64,000 nucleotides of DNA, from the NCBI RefSeq assembly GCF_963855985.1, contig NC_087106.1, positions 3,083,001 to 3,147,000 on the forward strand. The letters are read 5' to 3'. Positions 53,309 to 64,000 of the stretch are shown one piece after another. Both the position numbers and the translations under genes were made by a program. Below the pieces are notes generated by a model. It saw only the letters and a list, made by a program, of their open reading frames with translations, was not told the DNA's origin and made no database searches. Positions within the stretch are counted from its first letter, which is position 1. Every line of letters begins with the position of its first letter. This DNA is from Ostrinia nubilalis (lineage: Eukaryota > Arthropoda > Insecta > Lepidoptera > Crambidae).

Positions 53309-54604
53309 GCGGATAAGCAGATTAATTTCCAGAAGAAAAGTACTAAAAGTCGAATTCTTTAGTTAGACTTCAGCAGAAACGTAAATAATTATTGCCAACT
53401 GACACTGCTGTGGTCACCATAGGTGGTCACTGACAATATCGCATTTTTTTTAAACTGTGCGTGCACTAGTGAGGCGACAGCGACAAAACCTCTCGTTAAT
53501 CGCGAATATAATTATTTTTTTAGTATCTCCTGTTATTTAGCTTTATTACTGTTTTTATTTTATCAGGATATACCTCTTAGTTAAAAAGTTATTTATTACG
53601 TTTTCTTTACAATAAGAATTAAGAGATAAAAAATTCTATAAAAAATAAAAAAATGAAAATCTTATTTATTTTTTTGTGTCATGCTCTGGGGCGGGACCAC
53701 CTTAACGTAGGTACATATAATATATACGAAAGAAATGTATAAAATATGTATATAATTGTAGACTTAGTTAAAAAAAATGTATATCTATAGTTTTGTTGTA
53801 AACATTAATTCAAAGTGGTCCCGCCGGAGAGCATACTCCCTAGCGGGACCACCTAGAAGATTTCGTTACTGAAGGTTTCTGAATTCGTTTATAAGACCAT
53901 AAAAATGTATATTAAATGTATACAAATCTGCTATACTCAATTTTTTATTTGATTTAGTATAAACCGATTTACGGCAAATTTAAAATTTCCTTTCGGAACA
54001 TTTAGGGGAGACTGGCCCAAAGCGGGCACCAAGAAAAAAACACATGTGAAATGAGAAGTGAGTGAGTGAAGCGAATCTCATGAGCATGAATACTATGTGA
54101 AATGGAATTTCCACAAAAAATTTCATCCCCTATTTTAATTTTACTCCCTTTTTTACCAACTTTAAAGGCAATATTTGTATCTAATCAACAGCCCATAGTG
54201 AGAGGACACGTTTCTGAGCCGTACCTATTATCATCATTGATAGCACACGCACACCTGGTTGTAGACTTTCGTCTTTAGGTACTGAGATATTTTGAATGAA
54301 AAGATGTTGCGTAGTTTACTGAATGCTGCCCAGCCGAGTTGGATGCGACGATTGACCTCTTTCTCGAAATTGAATCTACGTAGCTGAATCTTTTGTGCGA
54401 GGTAGACATATTGTCAACAATCTTGAGAATCTAGCTCCCAATCGAAACTGGGTAAGACGCAACATGGGCCTTATAAACAAGCTCAAAGTTGCAAGTCAGC
54501 TCTGCGTCCTATGTGCCCTGCCCATTGCCACTTCAGCTTGCTAATCCGTCGGGCTATGTCAGCGACTTTACTTAGTTCGTTTACGGATCTCTTCATTTCT
54601 GATT

Positions 54605-54800
54605 CGATGTCAAAGTCAAAGTCAAAATTTCTTTATTTGTTTAGACTAATAAATAGTTCTTACAAATCGTCATTTTGTTCTTAAGGAGCCTCTACATGTC
54701 TCATAATCTTTTTATACCAGCGCTTCGAGACCAACATTTGGCAAGTGCTGAGAAGAAGCGCCGCAACAAACTCAGTCAGTCACCACTGTCTGCCGGTTAA
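54605..54800 (+). mobile_element. LINE/SINE 3'-end copy, inverted relative to 47570
   Basis: Shares CCAGCGCTTCGAGACCAACA and CACCACTGTCTGCCGGTTAA with the complement of 47570-47790. Confidence 0.6.
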
Positions 54801-55512
54801 TATAAATAAATAGAAAAAGCAGTAGTAGGTACATTTGATTCAGGAGCAGTTCACTGAATTTACCATGCATTCTTGTATGGTGTATCTTACAAGAATGGGT
54901 ATACAAAATTGCGTGGTATATTAAACAAGGTAGTAACGTGCTAATATCTAGACTTACAGATTAAGATACTTAAATACTAGTAGAAATGACTCGCATTAAT
55001 AAATTTGAATAACTTGGATTGACCAGTCCCCGAAAGCAGCGCCTGTTCACAGACATGACGAGTGAACCAGCCATCGCTTCACTCGACCATATTAGAGGGA
55101 ATGTAACGATGATCTCGTAAAGAAACACCAAGCATAGCCCTCTCCATAGCACGCTGTGCCACTTTGAGCTTATGTCATAAAAACTTATTTCGTTTTGCAT
55201 AATCTGTATGTTTTTTTCCTATTTTACCTTAAGGTGCCCGCTTTGGGCCAGTCTCCCCTAAATGTTCCGAAAGGAAATTTTAAAATTGCCCTAAATCGGT
55301 TTATACTAAATCAAATAAAAAATTGAGTATAGCAGATTTGTATACATTTAATATACATTTTTATGGGCTTATAAACGAATTCAGAAACCTTCAGTAACGA
55401 AATCTTCTAGGTGGTCCCGCTAGGGAGTATGCTCTCCGGCGGGACCACTTTGAATTAATGTTTACAACAAAACTATAGATATACATTTTTTTTAACTAAG
55501 TCTACAATTATA

Positions 55513-56616
55513 CAGTGTGAGTCACGTTAAAGTGTACATATGAAAATAGATGAAACTAGACCTATTTTCATCGACAAAAAAGAGGTAAAAAATTTTTTGA
55601 GATTTTTTTTTAATTTTTTATAGAATTTTTTTTCTTCAAATTACTTATTGTAAAGAAAACGTAATAACTTTTAAACTAAGCGGTATATCCTGATAAAATA
55701 AAAACAGTAATAATGCTAAATAATAGGCGATACTAAAAAAATACATAAAATACACAAAAAATGCCAACAAATAATAAAAAATGATACTTTTTGAAAAAAA
55801 TCTGCTTAAAAATTCGTGTTTTTTTGGTTATTTTATAAATTTCTCCAAAAAATGCCCCTATAACCGGTGGTTTTTATTACTTTGTATTATTTTCTATCGT
55901 ATTATCTTTGTAAAACCAAAAATCGCATGTCTCTATCCCTATCACAACATTTGCTATGATCGTTTGAACAAAGGCCTGCCACAACATTATTCTCCGCTAC
56001 AGGTAGAGACAATTTTAATTTTAACTAAAATGCTTATTTTACTTCGAAATCTTTTGTTTTTATTTGAAATCTAACTTGTCTTTATCAAAATTACAAATCT
56101 AGAGCCATTTTCAGTTTTGTTGTTAACGAAGCGTTGAATGGCGCGCCCGGAGAGGCTTAGTTCAAACGATCATTGCAAACGTTGTGATAGGGATAGAGAC
56201 ATACGATTTTTTGTTTTATGAAGGTAATATGATAGAGAATAATACAAAGTAATAAAAACTACCGGTTATAGGGGCATTTTTTGGAGAAATTAATCAAATA
56301 ACCAAAAAAACACGAATTTTTAAGCGGATTTTTTTCAAAAAGTATAATTTTTTATTATTTGTTGGCCTTTTTTGTGTATTTTATGTATTTTTTTAGTATT
56401 GCCTGTTATTTAGCATTGTTACTGTTTATATTGTATCAAGATATACCGCTTAGTTTAAAAGTTATTATGTTTTCTTTACAATAAGTAATTGGAAGAAAAA
56501 AAATTCTATAAAAAATTTAAAAAAAAGATCAAAAATTTTTTGACCTCTTTTTTGTCGATAAAAACAGGTCTAGTTTCATCTATTTTGATATGTACACTTT
56601 AACGTGACTCACACTG
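55513..56616. mobile_element. 1.1-kb foldback element, TA-type
   Basis: CAGTGTGAGTCACGTTAAAG ends, TA at 55511-55512 and 56617-56618; arms of about 460 bp around a 160-bp loop. Splits the right arm of the P-like foldback, whose left arm shows the empty site. Related fragments at about 53520-53640 and 56700-56786. Confidence 0.9.
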
Positions 56617-56970
56617 TATACATATTTTATACATTTCTTTCGTATATATTATATGTACCTACGTTAAGGTGGTCCCGCCCCAGAGCATGACACATTTTTT
56701 TACCTTTTTTTCGTCAATAAAAATAGGTCTAGTTTCACCTATGTATTTTCATATGTGCACGTGCACTTTATCGTGACTCACACTGTAGAAAGAAAGAAAA
56801 CTATTTTAATTTTGTTTACTTTTATTTTTACTGCTTTGTAAAGCAGTGCATTAGAATTTGTAGTAATTTTTGGAAACTTAATTTGCAAACTTTCAAACAT
56901 ATCTCATATTATTATCAGGGTGAATCAAATATGAATAGAACTAGGTAGATACTTTTCGTTGTTTAATTAC

Positions 56971-58133
56971 CTGGTAAATGTAGTACTGGCATTGCCAATT
57001 GACTGAGTCGGTTTTTAGGATATTTATGAACATCCTCGAAATGATTATGACATACTCGTCTCTTAATAAAATTTGTTGTTGCATCCAATGTAGCTAAATC
57101 GCCATAAATATTTGCAACCCAGACGTTAAACTTTTTTGAATTTTTTTCCGGGTCAGGAAAGTTATGCAGTGTAACACCTGAAAAGTGAAAATATGGATAA
57201 AAATCAAATAACCATCAAGGTATTAATCTAATAACAAAAGGACATTTGCACTGCTAATGGATCAGTGGAAAAAACTGTTATTATGTAATAAAGAAAGATT
57301 TTCTCACTTTTGTGATACTACTTTTTAAATTAAGTTTTTATAAACTGTATTGTACAAAAAGCTTTATAACATTTAAAGCTGTGTAAAGGTTATTTGACTA
57401 ATTTACATGGGTGACTGTGAAATGAGGGTTTTCGCGATTGAAAAATCCGCCAGATGGCAATACGTAGACGGGAGGTCCAAATGCTGCATGATTGGTGGAT
57501 TTTGACATATCTGTCAATGTCATGTCAAAAATAACCAGTCATGCAGCATTTGGACCTCCCGTCTACGTATTGCCATCTGGCGGATGTCATTATGTCGTCT
57601 AAACACATTGATTAAAAATAATTTAACTAAAGTATGTGTCTCCTTAAACACTTGACATTGGCAGAATCACCGCGGCAATAAATCCGCGGGATAGTCCAAA
57701 AAAAAAAAAAAATAATAATAATAATTTAAAACCTTAGATTAATAAAACTTAACATAGTTAAAAATTATAATTCTAACAAAAATGTATACTTTAGCCTTCC
57801 TTTGCACAACAACAAGTACTACATACTGTCAACCTAGAATTATAAGATTTGATAAGTAAAGTTTTAGCGATTTGAACTTGATACCTTTACCCAAGACGTC
57901 CTGTTAATGTCTCCTTGGTAGGCAGTCCGACAACAGACTTCTTTTAGGACTCTTGTTACGTTGTTATTTATTTATTGTCATTTATTTGCCAGGACTACAT
58001 TGCGGCTTATTGCAAGTGAATAAATAACAAATTAATAAATGATCTTTTAATCTTTTAAAATAATAATTATTAAAAACATACCATCATAAGTCGTTACTGA
58101 ACAGCCAGGTACACAGCATGTCTTCTGGGGCAT
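56971..58133 (-). CDS. THAP-domain gene, first two exons (3' end not found)
   Basis: Exon 1 58082-58133 (MPQKTCCVPGCSVTTYD), exon 2 56971-57177; phase-1 junction, phase-1 donor at the end (CCAG/GTAATT). THAP: CCVPGC, HNFPDPEKNSKKFNVWV, RRVCHNHF, AMPVLHLP; complete C2CH set. An in-frame stop just upstream of the ATG supports a first exon. Next acceptors downstream are hidden by TEs; no terminal exon recognised. The 0.9-kb intron contains a perfect 47-bp hairpin. Confidence 0.75.
57445..57585. mobile_element. Perfect hairpin MITE, 47-bp arms
   Basis: 57445-57491 (ATCCGCCAGATGGCAATACG...) is exactly inverted at 57539-57585; an inner TTTTGACAT/ATGTCAAAA pair extends it. Located in a THAP intron. 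Confidence 0.9.
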
Positions 58134-58256
58134 GATTCCAGTTTATTGAATTCACATTCACAAAACTGATCACTTTAAATAATTAATTAATAATAAAATA
58201 AATAAAAGTTAGAAATTCACAGCACAGTTTCACAAGGTCTTCGATTCCTAGATGCC

Positions 58257-58277
58257 GAGGAGGATACTCAACTCGAC
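58257..58277 (-). promoter_or_regulatory. Motif conserved upstream of THAP first exons (copy 3)
   Basis: Minus strand GTCGAGTTGAGTATCCTCCT, then C, about 125 bp before the ATG at 58133. Confidence 0.4.
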
Positions 58278-58299
58278 ATAAAGATTGTAGCGTTTGCAA

Positions 58300-58860
58300 A
58301 GCAACAAGGAGCAACAGTAAGTTCAATTTAACGTAAATAGAAAAATACGAAACAACCAAATTTAAGAAATCGAACAAAATCACAAAGTGAGTGCGCAAGA
58401 GTAGTTCCAGATGAGAGAGAATGAAGAGTAGTCAATTTAACAGACAATGACACGCCGACTTCAAAAATATTACCTATACTTAAATAAATTTTATTAATAA
58501 ATTTATGAAAACTAAAGAATTAAATAAAGTCTGATTCTTTAGAAATTTCCATAGGTAGGTACATGTAAACAAACACTTCAAGTGCACACAATTACACTAT
58601 AATCACTTACGTTTTCATAATATCATACACATTATTTCACAAGCCCATGAACCAACATTTTTCTTATGAAAAAGCAATTAATATGAAATCTAACATTTAA
58701 AACAAATTAATACAAAAATATTTGGATGATGATTTTTTTAAAAATTTAAAATGTCAAAACAACTTTTGACGTATCTATGGAAAGGTGTTTTTTTTTTCCA
58801 TAAAAATTTTACGACTTTGGATAAATATTACGGCATGGAAAGGTGTGTTTTTTCTCTGGG
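58300..58860. other. AT-rich intergenic sequence
   Basis: No gene; likely upstream region of the last THAP gene. Confidence 0.35.
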
Positions 58861-58867
58861 TGTGCCT

Positions 58868-58936
58868 CCGCTGCCGGCGCCGGCGGCTGATTGGGCAGCC
58901 GGCGCCGGTCGCTCATTTGGTAACCGGCGCCGGACG
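58868..58936. repeat. Cluster of CCGGCGCCGG palindromes
   Basis: Three CCGGCGCCGG sites in 70 bp of GC-rich DNA in an AT-rich context, like the core of the foldback MITE at 33239; probably a degraded MITE copy. Confidence 0.5.
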
Positions 58937-58999
58937 CTGGTTGCACACTGACTGTTACATTTCTAGGTAGGTATTTTTCGATAAGTCAATACTACATTA

Positions 59000-59760
59000 G
59001 GTAAAAGTATAATAATTTAAGTCCTCCTTGATAAGTTGGTTATTATAAGTCTTTTAGAGTTATTTTGCATCAAGTTTGTTTTTGAATTATTTTGATCTAA
59101 TACATTTTGGGATATTATTAATCGCACATCAAATAACTTATCGTACATCAATTTATTTTCATCAATTTAAATAATTTTTACATCAAATAAATTATTTCAT
59201 TGCAAATTAAAAAAATGTTTAACAAAACTACTAAAACTAGTACTAGAAATAATACGAAAAGACACATCAAAAGTGTGGGTACTACATTTTTTTCTCAAAC
59301 ACGCAACAAAAAAATTGTTTGATGTGCATAAATATTATTGTCTCATCAAATATACTAATTGCACAGCAAATTTACCAGATCGTACATCAGTAATACTCAT
59401 ACTCATCTCAATATAATAATATGCATTTTAAAAGTTGCTCAACAATAATGTCTCAAAATTTCTGAGAACTTGTTCGGCTAATTTAATAATAATTAAATCA
59501 AAATAATGTTCTTTGTATAGTATTATTTCTTAAAGTTGAACTGAAAATCTATTTTGCGTCTTTTCTAACACTTTATGCCGTTCAATAATGCAGTCCTGAC
59601 GATCCACCAGACATGAGTCGGCGACTTTTCGCCGACAAACAAAAACGGTGACATGATTTGTTTGAAATAAGGCAGCCGACACCAAGTCGCCGGACTTGTT
59701 GTATTGTGTACAAGTGAGATGGATTTAAAAAATGCAGGATAAATGTTAAATGTACCTAAC
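59000..59760. other. AT-rich spacer with ACATCAAATAA-type repetition
   Basis: Recurring CATCAAATAA and TTTGATGTGC motifs at 59125-59400, and CGGCGACTTTTCGCCG (hairpin) at about 59618. No gene. Confidence 0.4.
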
Positions 59761-59763
59761 TGT

Positions 59764-61120
59764 CAAAAAAGTAAGTTAAAGTGACTTTTTTTTGGAATAT
59801 CTTTAAAGATTTAACGAAAATATAAAGATTATATACGTTAATAATGTAAATTAACCTTAAATTACTGCTAAAAACGCATTTTAATAAAATTAAAAGGAAT
59901 AAAATCAGCGATTTTTATTTCACAATTTCTGTTTAAAAAAAATACCTATCGATAGGGTATGTTATTCTGATGAATAAATATTATTAAACGTTTTTCTCTA
60001 AAACCAATAGTTTGGCTGGAAAAAAATATTTCCCATTTTCGTTGCATGGAATGAAACATAAAGTGGTCATTTCGACTAAGCCTTGACAGATTTTGCTTTG
60101 AAACTACTTGAGCCTTGATCTATGGCTTGTTGACTATAATCCTACACTAACAGCGCGCGCCCAAAGTTGCCCGTTCAGAAGTTATGAGGTTCCGAAAAAT
60201 GAAAATTAAAGTAAGTAAAAGTATCTTTTTTTGAGTATGTCTTTAAAGATTCAACTAAAACATAAAAATTCTATACTTAAGTAATGTAATTAACCTTTCT
60301 CTTGTCGTCTTATCTAAAGAAAAGTCAATTTTACTTACTTTAATTTTCATTTTTCGGAACCTCATAACTTCTGAACGGGCAACTTTGGGCGCGCGCTGTT
60401 AGTATAGGATTATAGTCAACAAGCCATAGATCAAGGCTCAAGTAGTTTCAAAGCAAAATCTGTCAAGGCTTAGTCGAAATCGACCACTTTATGTTTCATT
60501 CCATACAACGAAAATGGAAAATATTTTTTTCCAGCCAAACTATTGGTTTTAGAGAAAAACGTTTAATAATTTATTCATCAGAATAACATACCCTATCGAT
60601 AGGTATTTTTTTAAAACAGAAATTGTGAAATAAAAATCGCTGATTTTATTCCTTTTAATTTTGTTAAAATGTGTTTTTAGCAGTAATTTAAGGTTAATTT
60701 ACATTATTAACGTATATAATCTCTATATTTTCGTTAAATCTTTAAAGATATTCCAAAAAAAGTCACTTTTACTTACTTTTTTTAAATTTTTCAGAACCTC
60801 ATAACTTGTGAACGGGCAACTTTGGGCGCGCGCTGATAGCGTAGGATTATAGTCAACAAGCCATAGAACAAGGCTCAAGTAGTTTCAAAGCAAGATCTGT
60901 CAAGGCTTAGTCGAAATCGACCACTTTATGTTTCATTCCATACAACGAAAATAGAAAATATTTTTTTCCAGCCAAACTATTGGTTTTAGAGAAAAACTTG
61001 TGTAGCATTTATTCATCAAAATAACGAAACCTATCGATAGGTAATTTTTTCAAATAGAAATTGTGAAAAAAATCGCTATGTCCATAAATCGCAATTTCGA
61101 TCCATAGACCATAGTGCGCC
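59764..61120. repeat. Three copies of the GGCTGGAAAA repeat, one inverted to the others
   Basis: 59764-60230 and 60320-60785 form a long inverted repeat; 60786-61120 repeats part of the latter in direct order. Shared marks: CTATCGATAGG, TAGTTTGGCTGGAAAAAAAT, GTTGCCCGTTCAGAAGTTAT, and the outer AAAGTGACTTTTTTT. Confidence 0.9.
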
Positions 61121-62690
61121 GGCAGCGCAGGCACTACTCCCAAAAAAAAACCTCACTATCCTAATCCCCATAGATTATGTATGGCACTATAACTGTGTCA
61201 CTATCTCACTAACCAGCTGTCAAACATATGTAATCTGTGTGTCAAACTCTATTACTTTTTCTAAACCACACTCTTTAGTCTTTATTTCCATTTTCCAGAA
61301 TTTCCAGTCGGTGCGTGCCTAACCAACCATTAAAATGTATTTATTTTAAGTGCTGAAAGTGTTTAGAACATTTCACCACATTTTTGACCTTATATAATGT
61401 TCCGTGATTGTCGTTTGCCAGTCCATTTCTCATTGTGTTAGTCTCACAGGTTAGTCTCTGACCTTCTTGCCTTCTTTAGGTATTCTGTTTAAAAAGTCGC
61501 TTCATGGAATGGAGAACCTACCTATTCCACAGAGCACGAAATAGACCTTTTATCTGGATTCTGTTCTGTTTGATAAATAGGTAATTAATTTACCAGGGCT
61601 GGGAATTTAGTTTGGGATCTGCGCTGGGTGTTGTGATTAACTACAAATTACAAAACCATCATGGTCGTGATCCCTAGTGTTTTAATTTATTTATTTACAA
61701 CACAAGAATACTCGGTATCTTCGTAATACCTACTTTTCTTTCTATAAATAATTACTTTGTTGTTACTGCAGATAATAGTAGTCGGTCACAGTGTATAATT
61801 TATTTCTATGGTTGGCTGACTTCTTCTTTCTTTCTCTCAGTTATTGCCAAAAGGAATAAAATGCTTTAATTTTTCGTGTTTTTATGTACCTATCCATGTG
61901 CTTGTGTTCAGAAATTGAAGTGAATGGGTAGATACTTTAAAATCTGTGATTGAAGCTCATAGTTGTGTGGTCAGACATAGTTGTTTTTGTGGTTCGCTAT
62001 CTTCTGCTCTTTTCAATTTCATGCCGATTACAACAGTTTGTCCCTATTCGCTTTGGCTCATCCATCCCCAAAATTAAGGTGATTCAATCCACTGCGATTG
62101 TTAGGGAGGATATTTCTTTTATCACAGCATCCTTCGATGTTAGGAATAGAGACAGACAAACAAAATACCTTTTCAGGTAAAAAACATTATCAAATTGTAA
62201 TTTCATTTATTTTTCACCCTGGTTGCTCTGCCAAAATCTTGCAAGCCTTCAATCTGATCATATTTTTTGGAATAGACATTTCATCAAATAGCTAGTACGC
62301 AGGATCTCTCTTAAATTGTGGGACATTCTGGAACACATCCTTTTGCAGTCTTTTGGTTTGTAGTGGTGCATCTATTAAAGATGTGTAGGGTGAGATATCT
62401 TTCTGCATTGGCAAGTCAATGAACTAACTTTGTGGCATTTTTGTTTACTTTCAAATTTTCGGAAAAATATTGATTTTACAGGATGTCATAGAAATCAATG
62501 TCAAGCCGCAAATGGGTGGACAACATACGCATAGATGGTAAAAGTCTTCAGAAAAATCTCAAAAAGAATAAAAAACAATGTAATTTTTAATAGTGAAAAA
62601 TTTTTGAAGCAATATAAAAGGTCAACTGAACAGTAAACTGATAGCTAGTGAGACTCGTGCGTGATGTTGGTGAAATAAAAAATAATTATT
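61121..62690. other. No gene recognised
   Basis: Short frames only; a possible acceptor-like TTTCCATTTTCCAG at 61285-61298 and a MITE-like absence. Could hold non-coding exons; nothing to support it. Confidence 0.3.
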
Positions 62691-62957
62691 TTAGGTTTTG
62701 AAATTGTATTTAGAATAACTGTGATCAAGAAGACAGACGCTAGATAATGGAGAAAAATCACTATCCGATGAATCTGAATCATCACTTATGCTGTCTGATT
62801 CTGTATCAGACTCGTCAACTTTAAATTTATCAATTTCAGAGTCCACAGATGGTCCTGTTTCATAATACTTACTTATCTTCCAAACGATGCACATGTTCAC
62901 ATTCACACTGCTTTTGCCATGTTCTGAAGTAATTGATTTAAATGCATCTTCAGTCAA
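62691..62957 (-). CDS. Unrecognised ORF with acidic Ser/Asp tail
   Basis: ATG 62957: MTEDAFKSITSEHGKSSVNV, then KFKVDESDTESDSISDDSDS, stop at 62691. Acidic tails of this kind occur at the C-terminus of pogo/jerky-like proteins, whose N-terminal domain lies 400 bp upstream on the same strand, but the link is only suggestive. Confidence 0.3.
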   Translation of the reverse strand: MTEDAFKSITSEHGKSSVNVNMCIVWKISKYYETGPSVDSEIDKFKVDESDTESDSISDDSDSSDSDFSPLSSVCLLDHSYSKYNFKT

Positions 62958-63318
62958 TTTTACAATATTGCCAACTTATTTGTTTTTTTTATACTTCTAA
63001 AACGTGTGATAACCGTCGAGTATCACATGGTAACTTTAAAGTTTCACCAGCGTTATTTTCCTTCACTATTTGCGCAAGTAAATTATGTTAAAACTTGACT
63101 CTTTTTTATCGTATTGACTGCCATATTTTTACAAGCGTCAAATACTTCAATTTTGATGGGAACATAACTTAAGGAGAGAAATGAGCAAGACCAATTTTAT
63201 AGGGATTTATCTCGCGTTTATTATCAATTAACCTATGACTAATTACAATATTAAAGCAGACAACCTCGCAAGTTACTGAGTCTATACAATAAAATATCAC
63301 AGCAATGTTAGGATCGGC

Positions 63319-63556
63319 TTATACAGATCTTGTGAGCACCTTTTTCTTTTCTTGATGGCGTTCCATGTAAAGTTTTGCCCACTTGTACCCAGGACTGTCT
63401 TTGAACACGGGAACTGTTTTGCCATTATCCAAGTATTTTTTAACTACATGTCTGAAATCTTGTACCTAAGCCAATTGGAATACCCATAACACTTAGCGCA
63501 AGCAAGTGGTCTCTGAAAATTATCTCTTCATCCATGGTTAAGCACGTAGGACGACC
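63319..63556 (-). pseudogene. pogo/jerky-type HTH (CENP-B-like) fragment
   Basis: Minus strand: GRPTCLTMDEEIIFRDHLLA, LSVMGIPIGL, then by frameshift near 63466 DFRHVVKKYLDNGKTVPVF and SPGYKWAKLYMERHQ, stop at 63319. GRPT.L...EE..F..HL..L...G.P..., then V..YL, then PG..W...F..RH is the Tc5/CENP-B helix-turn-helix pattern of pogo, Tigger and jerky proteins. Catalytic DDE part not found. Confidence 0.7.
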
Positions 63557-63999
63557 CACAGGTTTGTTGTGTTTATTTTAAGTTTATCATTAATCGTGCT
63601 TATTAGGTTGACGGCAACATCTTGCGGGTAATGTTGGTGGTTGGACAGCGGCGTTATTTGTGTGTTGTTCAAACTTGTCATCGATCTTGTTGTCAATCTT
63701 GCCGAAGACTTTCTTGTAGAACTTCTTCTTGCAATTTTTAAAGCAGCCTTAGACATATCCTCCTCTGCAGGTTGAAAATCGTAACTGCTAACGAACGTGT
63801 GAGTCATTCGGTCAATCCTTTTTAAAAGTGGGATGAGGCGCTCATCCAACTGTCCCTTTAAAGACCTATCATCTTCATCAGTAGCCTTAACACGGCTCAA
63901 CCGATGGAAAATATGGTTGCCTATGGTCTGCACGCGATTAAGTTTTTTGAGTAACAGGGGTTTCCTATTACAGAGCTTAAGCTCGTCTATTTTAGAAGA
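63538..63999 (-). pseudogene. N-terminal part of the same pogo/jerky-like protein, partial
   Basis: Open minus frame running off the window edge: KIDELKLCNRKPLLLKKLNR, IFHRLSRVKATDEDD, then ARRSSTRKSSARLTTRS and PQDVAVNLISTINDKL. A one-base shift at about 63565 leads directly into GRPTCLTMDEE, so the two are probably one degraded gene. This basic N-terminal part itself is not recognised. No ATG in the window; the first GTG-like opening at 63933 is not a start. Confidence 0.45.
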
Positions 64000-64000
64000 A

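Larger units (their letters stand above)
53675..56694. mobile_element. Foldback with P-like GGTGGTCCCG ends
   Basis: Left arm 53675-54032; right arm 55229-55512 plus 56617-56694, only a few differences between arms. Ends TGTGTCATGCTCTGGGGCGG then GACCACCTTAACG; AAGGTGGTCCCG is shared with P-element termini. A second GTGGTCCCGC/GCGGGACCAC palindrome lies at 53817-53853. The 1.2-kb loop holds only repeat fragments. TSD not resolved (T-rich flanks). Confidence 0.75.

Overview
The window looks like eukaryotic, insect and most probably lepidopteran (moth or butterfly) nuclear DNA. It is AT-rich, coding segments are split by GT..AG introns, and almost every recognisable piece is a transposable element (TE) of a type familiar from Lepidoptera: PIF/Harbinger, hAT, piggyBac-like, mariner/pogo, Transib-like, copia, gypsy, RTE-like LINEs, tRNA-derived SINEs and many hairpin MITEs. 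Nothing bacterial (operons, ribosome binding sites, CRISPR) is present. The species is an inference; no search was possible.

Layout. 0-2 kb: a Harbinger transposase pseudogene (minus) whose intron holds the last exon of a plus-strand BESS-motif partner. 3.3-5 kb: a 5'-truncated non-LTR reverse transcriptase next to a P-element/THAP9-like C-terminus. 5.8-6.7 kb: a possible small membrane-protein gene. 6.8-15.9 kb: broken copia and gypsy gag pieces, a MADF exon, a gutted gypsy-like element carrying a foldback, hAT remnants and MITEs. 16.5-22.5 kb: a tandem array of a roughly 760-bp unit derived from copia gag, later hit by a MITE, a SINE and a solo LTR, each with clear target-site duplications. 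22.5-30 kb: LINE endonuclease fragments, a YqaJ-nuclease fragment, a gag-like TE protein, and a Transib-type transposase broken up by a SINE and by hAT/piggyBac debris.

33.9-58.2 kb holds the only convincing host-like genes: a minus-strand cluster of THAP zinc-finger genes. One five-exon gene (33888-40894) has two THAP domains and a C-terminal BESS-like motif in an intact 455-codon frame. A second (48831-50154) is a complete three-exon single-THAP gene. Two more THAP exon pairs (52093-53154 and 56971-58133) lack an obvious terminal exon. Every coding junction in the cluster is phase 1, so the modules are frame-compatible with one another. The introns are crowded with young TEs: a foldback invaded by a TTAA element, a TA MITE split by a 3.3-kb hAT element with a perfect 8-bp duplication, a P-like foldback invaded by a TA hairpin element, and pogo-type and mariner-type MITEs.

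58.2-64 kb: repeats, including inverted copies of a family found at seven places in the window, and at the right edge a degraded pogo/jerky-like DNA-binding segment. The most interesting candidate system is the THAP(-BESS) module cluster. Its genes may work like other THAP proteins, as sequence-specific DNA-binding regulators, possibly of TE origin.
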